From NCBI GenBank assembly GCA_020746875.1, contig JAGTJL010000024.1, positions 620,001 through 684,000 on the forward strand: a stretch of DNA of 64,000 bases, read 5' to 3'. This DNA comes from Rhexocercosporidium sp. MPI-PUGE-AT-0058. Lineage: Eukaryota > Ascomycota > Leotiomycetes > Helotiales. Each line of letters opens with the position of its first letter. The first letter of the stretch is position 1. The notes under the pieces are model-generated. The model did no database searches and was not told the origin of the DNA. It saw only the letters and a program-made list of their open reading frames with translations. Both the position numbers and the translations under genes were made by a program. Below, piece by piece: positions 48,301 to 57,961 of this stretch.

Positions 48301-51300
48301 TTATATACTTCGGCGTTAAAGAGTATTACTTATAATTCAGTTCTTAATATATGTCGATTAAGTAAACTTTAATAATTAAAAGTAAGTCGACTTTAAATTC
48401 CTCTTTTAAAACTATTACTTTTTAAAACGCTATTAAAATAATAATTAAGATTATAAGCATTAAGCTAAAAAAAAAGAATTAGGCTTAACAATAACTAGAA
48501 AATTAATTATTAAATTAATATTTCTTATATTAAGAAGACTTAATACTTTTATTTCTTTTATTAAACTTAGAACTTATACGTAAGTCTAACTCAAGATATA
48601 ATAAAGTAAAAAATAATTCGTTATTTTTATTTAAAGAAAATACGTTCAGGCTATCGCGAAGCTCGTAACTTTCTTAATATAAAATTTAAAGTATTAACTT
48701 AAAATAATAAAAGACGTTAAAATATAATATTATTCCTTTCTTAATCGCAGTCTTAAAGAGCTTTTATAAATTCTACAGTCTTAATATTAATAATAGCGAT
48801 TTAGTCCTAAATCTCTTAATTAATAATCTTTAGTCGACTTATCCTTAATAAGTCGATTAAAATAAAGATTTCCTTTAAAGTTAAATTTCTAAAGAGCTCT
48901 CTTTAAGCAAGAAGCTTATCTAGCGTATTATTTAGCGTATAATTATTCCGCGATAGCGCCTAATATACGCGAAGTCGGCTTAAAGTCGCTTTAACGGCGA
49001 TAAGTAAATTGCTTTTAGCGCGTTTCTAAACAGTCCTTATAAAGGATAATTTAATAGTAATCGATCCTTTTCGACTTACGGCTAAAATAAGTGCTTCTTT
49101 TAATTTCTTAAAAATAATAATATTATTATTATTTCTTATAATAATCCGAATAAGTTTTACTTTAAATACTTTAATTAAAAAGTCTACGTTTATAAGTTCT
49201 TAAAATTTAATAATATTCTTAACTTTTTCGCGAACTTTTAATCTTCCGTAATTAGCTTAAGCTTTAAGGCGTTCTTAAAATAAAATTCTAGTTATATATA
49301 ATTCGGCTCTTATTATTACTTTAAAAGCAGCGGCACTTTATTATTTTATTTTTATAATTACTATTTTAAAGCTATTATTTATTCTTTTTAAATAAGAAAT
49401 AATAAATACGTTTTAAACGTTAATTAATTTTATTATATTAAAAAGTCAAATAATAAGAATATTTAAATAATCTTAGAGTTCTTAATTTACTTTTAATATT
49501 AATCCTTTTAAAACTAATTTCGGTATAATATTTTATTAAATTAAAAAAGCTTCTTAAGCGTCTCGGAGCTTCTTTTAGATTATTTCTTCTTTTCGCCTTA
49601 AATTTAAATCTTTTTTTATATTAATTATTTATAAAATAAAAACTTCTCTTTTTAGTTTATTTTAAGGAATTTAAATCGCTTAAGCTTTTATTCCTTCTTT
49701 TTAAAAGCTTATATAAATATAATTATCTTTATTCTTATAAATAATTCTTAAATTAAGCTACTTCTTAAACTTGTAATATTAATTTTAATATTTATAAAAT
49801 CTTTAAGATTTAATATTTATAATTGGCCTATTAAAGCAAAAGAAACATCCGGTGCTTATATTATCTTTCGTATTAAAACGTCGATTATATTAAAAGCTTA
49901 TTCTAAAATCTTAATAAAATACCTTAACTTCTTTAAAATATACGATCGACTCGTAAGTAAATAAAGCCTTAACTTCGGCTATTAATTTTAAATTCTTTTT
50001 CTTTCTTTATAATACGTATAAAATAAGCAAGTTATTTAATCCTTCCGTAATTATATTAATATTTTATTTTATAACTTAATTAATATCGCGAGTCAGCTTC
50101 TCGATAATAAAAATAACTTCTTTTCGAATATACTTTTCTTAATTCGGTTTAAGATAAAGCACCGAATTCTTCTTAAATATATTATTAATTTTTTAAATTA
50201 AGAAATTATTTTTATACTTTATAAACTCGGGGCAAGCTATAAAATTAAGCCTCTCGAACGGTATTATTAAAGAAAGAGTTTTGCTATTACTTAACTCGAG
50301 TCGAAAACAGTCGGCTTAAATAATTTATATAAATAATACTTCTTTTTCAATTAAAATATCGATTTCCCGCTCGACTCGGAATAAGCTTTTTGTTTTAGCG
50401 GATATTTTATCGAAAGATTATATATTTTTTATATCGAAAATATTATTATTTTTTATTAAAGTTCCGGCTTTTCGCCTTAAATATTTAAATAAAGCCGCTA
50501 AAATTTTTATAATTATTTACCGCTTTATAATAATTTTCTTTCGCATATAAGCTCGATTAACTTTTTTAAAAGCTCGAAGGAATTATTAAAATTAAAATTT
50601 AAAAGTATCTTTTATAATATATTTAAAATTATTAAATATTTTCTTTAAATTTTAAAAAATATAATAATATTATTTAAAGTTAAACGTTTAATATTCTTTT
50701 ATAACTTTTTTAATTAATTCTTAATAAGTATTATTAAGGAAGTCGGGGAGCCACTTAATATTTCGTCTTATTTCGAAAGTATAATAATTCACGACGTATT
50801 ATTTTTTTTCGGCGTTATTTATAATATTTCGAGCTATAAAGAGTTGCTTTAAAGTCTTAAAGAACTTAATAATATTATTTTCGTTAAAATATAAGTAATT
50901 AAAAGTACTTAAAATTAATATAGCTTAAGCTATTACGAAATAAAAAAGTCTTTAATAAAATCCGTAATAAATTATACGGCCTAAAATATAAGCTATTAAG
51001 ATATTATATTACTAAAAGTAAGTTCGTAATAATAATTATTTAAAGCCTCGTTTACTCCGTATAATATAAATTTTTTAATAAGTTTATATTATTCTAACGT
51101 AAGTCGTATTAATTAAAAAGCTTAAGCGGAAGTAGCTTAAGCCTAAAGCGGTATTATATAGTTTATATTAGCGGAGTTAAATCCCTTTTACTTCGAAAGC
51201 GAATATAATATAACTTAAAGGTATATAAGCTAAGTAAGTATTATATAAGCCGGTAAAGTTTGAGTAGCGGCTTAAGCTCTTATATTAGAGCTTTTTAAAT

Positions 51301-51800
51301 AGCTATTACTTTAATTATAATTAAATATATTTTGTCGTAAGTTATTATTATTACTTTTATTTCTCGTCCTTTTCTTATTTATAATTAAAATATTATCTAT
51401 AAGTATTCCCGGTAATTATAATAAAATAGAATTAATGATTCCAGTAATATTAAGCTTTATTAAAGGCTTAGTAAGCACAAAGGTAAAGGAGTTTGCAGAG
51501 CTTATAAAATCAGTCTTAATAATAGAATAGTTTATAATCGGGGTCGTAAAGCTTCCTCGGGTTATAAAGAAGTTATTAATAAGTCGTTTAAGCTCTTTGC
51601 CTTTCGAGTTGCCGCTAAAAGTATTGTTTTTAATATTATTTTCAAATATAATTAATTTTTCTTAATAAAATTAATAATTTATTAAAGACTAAATACGCTT
51701 AATATTATTAATAAAAAAAAGTATAAGATATAATATATTATATTAAAAAAGGAAGAAAGTATAAGGTCGAGAAAACAAAAGATATATATAAGTAAAATAT

Positions 51801-52594
51801 TAAATTAAAAAGCTTATAATTTCAGGCTTTTTTCCGGAATAATAAACCCCGAAAGACGCCGAAGTCTAAGCTTCTTATCCTTATAATAAACGAACGTATA
51901 AGCTTAAGCGAAATAAATAAATCTTATTAAATACTAAAGTTTTATTATTATTAAAATTCATCTCGGCGTAAAATAACTTAAGACCGAAACTAATTTAAAA
52001 GGCATAAAATAAAACCTTATATATCTTTTTATTAAGCTCCGTCTCGCCAGCCTAAAATAAGCCCTTAACGACAAAAACAAAAGAAGAAAAAAGTAATAAA
52101 TACGTCTATTAAAAATGCGATTAGCGTTGAAATTTACCGGATTTATTTTAAATAATTTATTTTTTGTTTTCCGAAGTATTAAATATATTTCAATATCGGT
52201 TAAAGCTTTTTTAATAACGTAATCCGGCTATTTTCGGTCCGACTTTTTTAATATTAATACTTTATGTGTTAAAGCTAGCTTTTTTAATAATTTAAGTACT
52301 TTTATATTAAAAGTAAGTAATTTCTTTTTAGATTTCTTATGCTTTTTAGTATATTATAAGAGACTATCGAAGTGCCGTATTTAGTTTTGCTTTAAAGGCT
52401 AAAAAATCTTTAAGTAAATAAATCTATACTAGTTCGAGCACTTATCGGTTTCGGTCTTTATAATTAATATAAGAGGCCTTTAGACTTCTTTACGTATCTT
52501 ATTTTAGCTTTTTTATTTGCTTCTTGCGTCGGTTATTAAAATATATAAAGGAGAAAATACTAAATATATAATAAAAAAGTAATAAAGTAAATAC
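51801..52594. other. AT-rich DNA, nothing recognised
   Basis: AT-rich sequence between Gypsy-C and the boundary LTR. No frame or repeat is supported, although the 5' LTR or leader of Gypsy-C may be here. Confidence 0.4.
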
Positions 52595-52916
52595 TGTGAG
52601 AATAGGGCGAACCAATCAGAATGAGGAAGCGCAGTAGGTGAGGACACGTGACCAAAGACAAAGTAGAATTGATTGCTTGCTTACTTGCTTGCTTAAAGAG
52701 CTAGAAGAGCTCTTCGGTAGTTATATACAAAATAATAGCTTCTCTAGAAGCTTTTACGACTACGTAACTGATTACGTAGCTTATACGAGCTACGTAATTG
52801 AATACGAGCGTAATTTCCCGGAATACGAAGGTAATTTCCGAGCCGCGTAAGCAGTGGAAACTCCTTCGGCTATTCTAGGGTAGAATCGGCACGAGTTACC
52901 GAAGTCAAATCCAACA
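52595..52916 (-). repeat. Copia LTR at the AT-rich/gene-block boundary, without TSD
   Basis: Full-length family-1 LTR (TGTGAGAATAGGGCGAACCA to AAATCCAACA), well preserved. Its flanks are AATAC on the left and TATCA on the right, the only solo LTR here without a matching 5-bp duplication. Base composition changes sharply at its right end, which suggests a recombination breakpoint rather than a simple insertion. Confidence 0.88.
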
Positions 52917-53040
52917 TATCAGATTTCTATGGCGTTTCCTTATGATTTTGATCATTATGACATTGCAAATTCAAAGTTGGGCAACAATTTATATTGAAGC
53001 TACGGACGTTCCAAAAAAAACCACTAAGTCCCCTAATCTA

Positions 53041-53292
53041 CTATCCCCCCTTGTATAATGTTATTCGGCGGAGATGTGTGGGTAGCTGGCAAGGGTGTTT
53101 GACCAGTGAAATTAACTGCTTTCGGCTCTAGAAGTTTCTACTTGCACCCCTTGATGTGATAACAGACCAAATTTGGCCTGTGCAAAGGCCATGCCAAGGC
53201 TCTGACAAGGCTCTCTAGCCAGTCAGAGGTGCTGTTTCCTGGATCCGACCCACACATCTCCGCCGAATAACATTATACAAGGGGGGGGATAG
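53041..53292. mobile_element. MITE with 43-45 bp terminal inverted repeats (TA target site)
   Basis: 252 bp. The left arm 53,041-53,083 and right arm 53,248-53,292 are inverted copies: CTATCCCCCC then TTGTATAATGTTATTCGGCG and GAGATGTGTGGGT; the right arm has two extra C in the homopolymer. TA lies outside both ends (53,039-53,040 and 53,293-53,294), as for Tc1/mariner-type insertion. The middle is about 165 bp and non-coding. Removing it together with one TA joins the transposase codon TAC directly to TAG. Confidence 0.88.
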
Positions 53293-53294
53293 TA

Positions 53295-54494
53295 GTACCT
53301 CGTATGGCCACCATTAGCTGCAATTACAGCTGCAATTCGCTCTGGCATAGTAGCCACTAAGTACTCAAACTCTTCGTCTGCGATTTCTTCCCAAAGGCGT
53401 TATACACGCTCTACATACATAGCTCGGGCAGGAGTCCTTTCATACCGGAGCTTTCTCTTGATCATACCCCAAATTCCTTCAATAGGATTTAAGTCAGGAG
53501 AATTTGCTGGCCAATCTACAAGAGATACCTTCCAGAATCTAAAGTAGTCCTGCACTACTTTCGATCGATGGATTAGAGACCCGTCTAGCATAAGTATAAC
53601 TTCTCCAGCGTCTCCCACATGCTCTTACTATGCCCGTACAAAATCAACAAGACCCGGGGCAACCCAGGCAGTGTAATCTGCACCTGTCATGCCACCTTTT
53701 GGGCCGCTTCCACGATCCAGGACTTGGAGTGGCATTCTCTGATCTCCACAATGAGCCCCCTGGACGTGTACTCCGGGTGCTGGGCGTGCAAATCGTAGCC
53801 GGAGGCATTCTGCTCGATACTTTTCAGACGTATTTCTGGTAACATAAACATCCTTTTCGCCTCCGTTATGCATTTGGCTCTAATCTATAAAAACTATAAA
53901 ATTCATCCAATCGTTAATAGTCCAACCCTCAAACTTAAAAGCAAAGGTTAAACGATGTCGCATATGGTCTTCCGATAGCCAAGGCTTAGAAACAGCTTTA
54001 CAACGGCGGTATCCTTCGGTCTTGAGGTAATCCCGGATTGTCGTAGCACTAAATGGGACATTGCAATGAACTGCAAGTTGAGGAAAAGGCATTCTCCGGA
54101 CAGCCGCAGAGCCAGAAGTAAGAGCATTAAGAAGACGCTTTTTATGCCAGAAGTTGAATTTAGACTTTCGACCGGTCCGCAGTCGTTTCTTTGGTGTAAT
54201 CGGGCTATGACATGCCAGTCCTGCTGTGGCAATAGAACAACTAATTCGCTCAGCAATTGTACTGAGTTTAATTGGGTGGCGACCACCAGGTGTCTTCTCC
54301 CACTCACGCCAACCATGAATTTTAGCTCGATCGGTATGAGAGAGAAAATGGTAGACCTGATTCAAAGGCGTATTTGGAGGCTCTATGCCGGACTCAGAGG
54401 CTGTCGTATCCTCATCTGAATTATACTGTAAAGGTATAGGAGTGACGATACGCGGAGGACGTGCGGAAAGCCCTATTCGTGATGGTCCAGCCAT
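53295..54494 (-). pseudogene. Tc1-family transposase (DD34E), four nonsense codons
   Basis: One minus-strand frame runs the whole length, about 400 codons from an ATG at 54,494. The N-terminal half has Tc1-type DNA-binding helices and a basic linker (TPKKRLRTGRKSKFNFWHKK). The catalytic residues are the Asp of FIVFID (about 53,883), the Asp of ILMLDGSLIHRS (about 53,587) and the Glu of SPDLNPIEGIW, 34 residues after the second Asp. The C-terminus is NGGHTRY. Four in-frame stops (TAG at 53,880-53,882; TAG-TAA at 53,625-53,630; TAA at 53,400-53,402) all fit Gln codons changed by C-to-T (the first could also be a Trp). The enzyme would cut and paste its element; this copy cannot. Confidence 0.9.
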
Positions 54495-54692
54495 TGGAGA
54501 AAGAGGAGGAGAAGAGGTAATAATAATTGCTTCTTAAGGAGTTGCCATTTTAATGAAAACAGGTTAATTTAGGCAGAGAATATCTGAGGTTTTTGAGGGT
54601 ATTTTGAGGAACGAGGTACCAGACCTTGAATTGAGTGAGAATTGAATATTATGAAAGCTGAATACAGCTTTACAGTGGGAAGTATTGTTTAT

Positions 54693-55178
54693 GGCCCCAG
54701 CTAAATCCACACACGGGAATAGCTAAATCAACACATGCCAAGGGTTTCGGGCACACCGTGTGCATTTATCACCCTTGCCCCGCCATACAAATTAGTACTA
54801 CAGCGCAAGGGCCACTTATGCATCTGAAGTATCCTGTTACCCCTGAATCGACTTTTGAAGCTATTCACTTGGTACTCGTCGTGAGAGAGGTTACATATCA
54901 TTAATATATTAGTTAGATAGTACTGTAGATGCTACTATAGCTTCTGCTGCTGTGATACAAAGGGATATAATTGCCGGAGTAGAGGTATATACTCAGGATG
55001 CGGACTTTGAATTAGATGATAAAGATCATTTGGCATAATTACGTAGAATACATAAATGGCCCTTGCTCTGCAGTACTGATTTGTATGGTGGGGCAAGGGT
55101 GATAAATGCACACGGTGTGCCCGAAACCCTTGGCATGTGTTGATTTAGCTATTCCCGTGTGTGGATTTAGCTGGGGCC
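54693..55178. mobile_element. hAT-like MITE with about 127-bp inverted repeats (TSD TTGTTTAT)
   Basis: 486 bp. The two ends, GGCCCCAGCTAAATCC at 54,693 and its reverse complement ending at 55,178, stay paired for about 127 bp with few mismatches, mostly transitions. A perfect 8-bp direct repeat TTGTTTAT flanks it (54,685-54,692 and 55,179-55,186). An 8-bp duplication points to the hAT superfamily. The central part of about 230 bp has no coding capacity, so it would depend on a transposase elsewhere. Confidence 0.88.
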
Positions 55179-55292
55179 TTGTTTATTTACTCCTCTTAAT
55201 ATTAGAGCCTTAGGCAAAAAAAGGTAAGGGGTAGGGGGTTAAAACACGTATGGGACGGATCGACGATTCTTATGCTACGCTGTAACAGGCTG

Positions 55293-55336
55293 TAGTTTCC
55301 CCCGAAGTAATTGAAACACCAAATCTCTTCTTTTCA
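55293..55336 (+). repeat. Truncated end of a family-3 LTR
   Basis: 44 bp matching the right end of the family-3 LTR: TAGTTTCCCCCGAAGTAAT and CAAATCTCTTCTTTTCA with a short gap. The rest of the LTR is missing. The surrounding 55,187-55,390 has normal base composition and no gene that I can support. Confidence 0.65.
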
Positions 55337-55390
55337 GAATCCGGCAGAAACAGGAGGGGTGGCGAGACCCACCTGAAACCCCCTTCCGTA

Positions 55391-55555
55391 CTTCCATAAC
55401 AGCGTCAATAAAGCTTATTACGTCCTTGGCCTTCGCTCTTTTGCCGTTTTTGATTATTAGTAAGCAGACAAAGTAGCGCAGTGGTTGTGGCTCTAAGCGA
55501 GCCAATCAATTCTTAAAAACCTCGGCGATGCAATATCGAACTGTGCCGAGAGTCC
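55391..55555 (+). repeat. Left inverted repeat flanking the TF-transporter pair
   Basis: About 165 bp that is the reverse complement of 59,711-59,877, roughly 90% identical by eye, with a 6-bp indel near GTAAGCAGAC and mostly C-to-T/G-to-A differences. It reads toward the transcription factor, ending about 217 bp before its ATG. It contains the block ATAACAGCGTCAATAAAGCT and, at its inner end, CTCGGC-N18-GCCGAG. It is either the end of a composite mobile unit or a duplicated upstream region. Confidence 0.85.
55521..55550. promoter_or_regulatory. Candidate palindromic site upstream of the TF gene
   Basis: CTCGGC-N18-GCCGAG, two CGG triplets in inverted orientation, about 220 bp before the TF start codon. 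Zn2Cys6 proteins usually bind paired CGG triplets, but the spacing here is longer than in well-studied sites. Binding by the adjacent regulator is inference only. Confidence 0.3.
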
Positions 55556-55771
55556 CCGCTAAGAAAGTATCCGAGTCACTTGAGACAAGCTCTCTGGAAA
55601 TTCCCAGAATAACCGAAGAAAAGACGTCAATGAGGTGGATACATTAACATCGACATCTTCACCGTCCATCGCAACCCTCTGGTTACTGAAGTTGCAACCT
55701 TACATCTCTTATCAATATCAATTCGCTTGATATCATACTTTTTATTCCTCCAAAGCTACCCCTCAATCAAC

Positions 55772-57828
55772 ATGTCAGAGACCCAAGGGCCAACGCCTAA
55801 TCCCTCGGCCGGATCCTCAATACACACACAGCAACGATTGAACCGGTCATGTCTCATATGCCACCAACGGAAAATTCGATGTGACAAGAAGTCGCCTTGC
55901 GGGAATTGTACTCGGGCAGCCGTACTATGTTGTTTCCCCAAAGCAGAACAACCAGTTCGTCGTACGCAAAAAACCACGATTTCCGACGTCTCATCGCGCC
56001 TTGACCGTTTAGAGAGAACGATCCAAGCTTTGGTGAAAGAGTCGCCTGGCAAGGATGATGCAGTCTCGATTCCGTCAAGGAATGCAAAGGATTTCAACAT
56101 CTCACCAGTGGAGGAAGAGATTCTTGAGCGAGCTCCTAGTGAAGAGAAGCTCATTCATGGAGACAACTCAAGTAAATATCTGAACGAGTCTCTCCTCTCT
56201 TGTATAATGGAAGAAGTATGAGTTTTAAGAAACAGTTCCTTAACCAAAACATTAGCTGACTTGGCCACCCTGTAGGAAAAAGAGATTCACTCCCTCATAA
56301 GTCTTCAGGTTGACGAAAAGTCGCAGCTAGAGGCACCGCATTCAATAGAGCTAGAGCCGCTACTGTCAAACTTTTACAGACCAGAGACTGGAAAATCGGA
56401 CCACCCAACTCGATCATGTGCTATCCAACTCTGGCAAGCATTCGTCACTAATGTTGATCCAATGACCAAGATTATTCACGTCCCAACAACACAGGCCACC
56501 GTGTACAGTGGAATCAAAATTGGCAATGACGCAGATGCAAATACTAGCACACTTCTGTTTGCAATCTACTTTGCCGCAACAGCGAGCCTCAGCCACCACA
56601 GTCTGCTTACTATTCTTGGCAAGGACAAAAGGACGGCTCTGAATCACTTTAAGCGTGGGCTAGAACAGTCACTTGCTGCATCCAGGTTCCTAGAGACACC
56701 AAACTTAATGACCTTACAAGCTATGACGCTTTACATTGTGAGTTAGTCAAGTTTTTGTTCATACAGCACTAACAAGTCAAGCGATCCGTCCGAGGATTCG
56801 TCAGAAGTCGATCTTTGTGGTCACTCAATGGTCTGGTTGTCCGTTCCGCGCAATCAATCGGCCTGCATCGGGACGGAAAAAAGTTCGGCCTTCCTCCATT
56901 TGAGTGTGAAATCCGTCGTCGTCTCTGGTGGAATATCGTTGCCAATGATTCTCGAGCTGGAGAAGATCTCGGCTTCACGATCTTGAATTTCGAAGGTGTG
57001 ACTGATGTTGCGCTCCCAATCAACGTCAACGACAACCAGCTCGAGCCTAACATGACCAAGCTTCCATCTGCTGAGCTTGCATGGACTGAAATGTCGGTCA
57101 CGCTCATCATTATAGAAGTAAGCAAAGTGCTGCAGGAGATAAACCAGAGCAGGTTTGAGTGCAAGGACCATCAATCCTACGAGGGTGCTCGACAGAAGAA
57201 ACTGCATTCTATGATCGAACGACAAGAATGCTATTTGCGGTGCTGCGATGAGAACATTCCTGCTCAGCGTGCTGCTTATCACATCGGCCATATCCTCACA
57301 GCCAAGCTTCAGTTCGTCACTCGTCGACATTTGCCGTCTACAGCCTTAGACCTTCAGAACCTCTCTCAAGACACGCGAGAAAGCTTTGAAAAGGCTTGTG
57401 ATATTCTAGAGCTCAGCAGACACTTCGCAGAAGACGATATGCTACAGGGTTTCCGATGGATCTGTCAATCCTTTCCACAGTACAGTATCCTTATGTATGT
57501 CTTGTGTCGTTTGTGCAATGGTGTTGAGGGATGGAACGTGGATAAAGCGTGGGAGTTGGTCGATGCGGCTTTTGAGGGGCAAGGTGAGGGGCGCCTTGAT
57601 TGGAACTGGGCTGTTCTGGAGAAGCTGAGAGCAAAGGCACATCTCGTGAAGATACGTTCAGAAGCGCAAGACACAAGTTTGACACCGATGATAGCTTTGA
57701 ACGATGTACCTGGTGTTACACGAGGTGGGGATCTTTCTCAATTTCCCGACTGGACTTTAAATCAGCTCGACGATTACGATTGGAGTGCACTGTTGCAAGA
57801 CGTAGATATGCAAACTTATGACCTCTAA
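55772..57828 (+). CDS. Zn2Cys6 fungal transcription factor
   Basis: Predicted 650-residue nuclear regulator in three exons: 55,772-56,215, 56,276-56,737, 56,782-57,828. The N-terminal zinc cluster has Cys 27, 30, 37, 43, 46 and 53 (CLICHQRKIRC, then C-GN-C and a last Cys), the C-x2-C-x6-C-x5-C-x2-C-x6-C pattern. A short linker and coiled coil follow at about residues 70-90 (RLDRLERTIQALVKE). The fungal-specific middle homology domain spans about 200-420, with NVDPMTKIIHVPT (about 207-219), GLVVRSAQSIGLHRDG and EIRRRLWW (about 345-352). Intron 1 (60 bp, GTATGA...GCTGAC...TAG) keeps phase; intron 2 is only 44 bp (GTGAGT...CACTAAC...AAG). No stop or frameshift, so probably functional. It converges on the transporter gene 133 bp away, suggesting it regulates that gene or itself. 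The ATG at 55,772 is preferred over one 45 bp upstream because the latter adds only a hydrophobic, unconserved leader. Confidence 0.9.
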
Positions 57829-57961
57829 GATAGAAGCCTCGCAGTCTTGAGTCTTAATTAAACCATTCTATTAAATTAAATAAGAAGACACAATTTGAAA
57901 ATAAAAAGGAGCGGGGTTATCTATCAATACAGATTCTACTAGCCAGTTTTACTTGGAACAA

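Larger units (their letters stand above)
43840..51800 (-). mobile_element. Gypsy-C LTR retrotransposon relic
   Basis: Minus-strand order from the right: a long gag region (to about 48.7 kb), protease, reverse transcriptase, RNase H, integrase with the C-terminal block. The sequence type differs from Gypsy-B and Gypsy-X and resembles the fungal Gypsy lineage whose RT carries an R-L-I-N-x-A/V block followed by D-A/V-N-L. LTRs could not be delimited. A solo LTR of family 2 is inserted in the integrase. Confidence 0.75.
52917..54692 (-). mobile_element. Tc1/mariner DNA transposon, disabled; ends not resolved
   Basis: Contains a Tc1-family transposase pseudogene with about 124 bp downstream (52,917-53,040, beyond an inserted MITE) and about 200 bp upstream (54,495-54,692). 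I could not find matching terminal inverted repeats, so the limits are the neighbouring elements: the Copia LTR on one side and the target-site duplication of the hAT-like MITE on the other. The left end may have been cut off at the LTR. Confidence 0.6.

Noticed and set aside
1..52916. Mitochondrial or bacterial origin of the AT-rich part
   Set aside because: The AT richness comes with fungal Gypsy/Copia/Fot1 relics and C-to-T/G-to-A damage, which fits nuclear RIP DNA; no mitochondrial genes, tRNAs or rRNAs seen.
54066..54419. Plus-strand frame opposite the Tc1 transposase
   Set aside because: Antisense to a transposase frame with clear DDE motifs; no domain of its own.
55275..55505. 76-codon minus-strand frame across the left inverted repeat
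   Set aside because: The partner repeat at 59,711-59,877 does not keep the same frame open over its length, and the frame runs into an LTR fragment.
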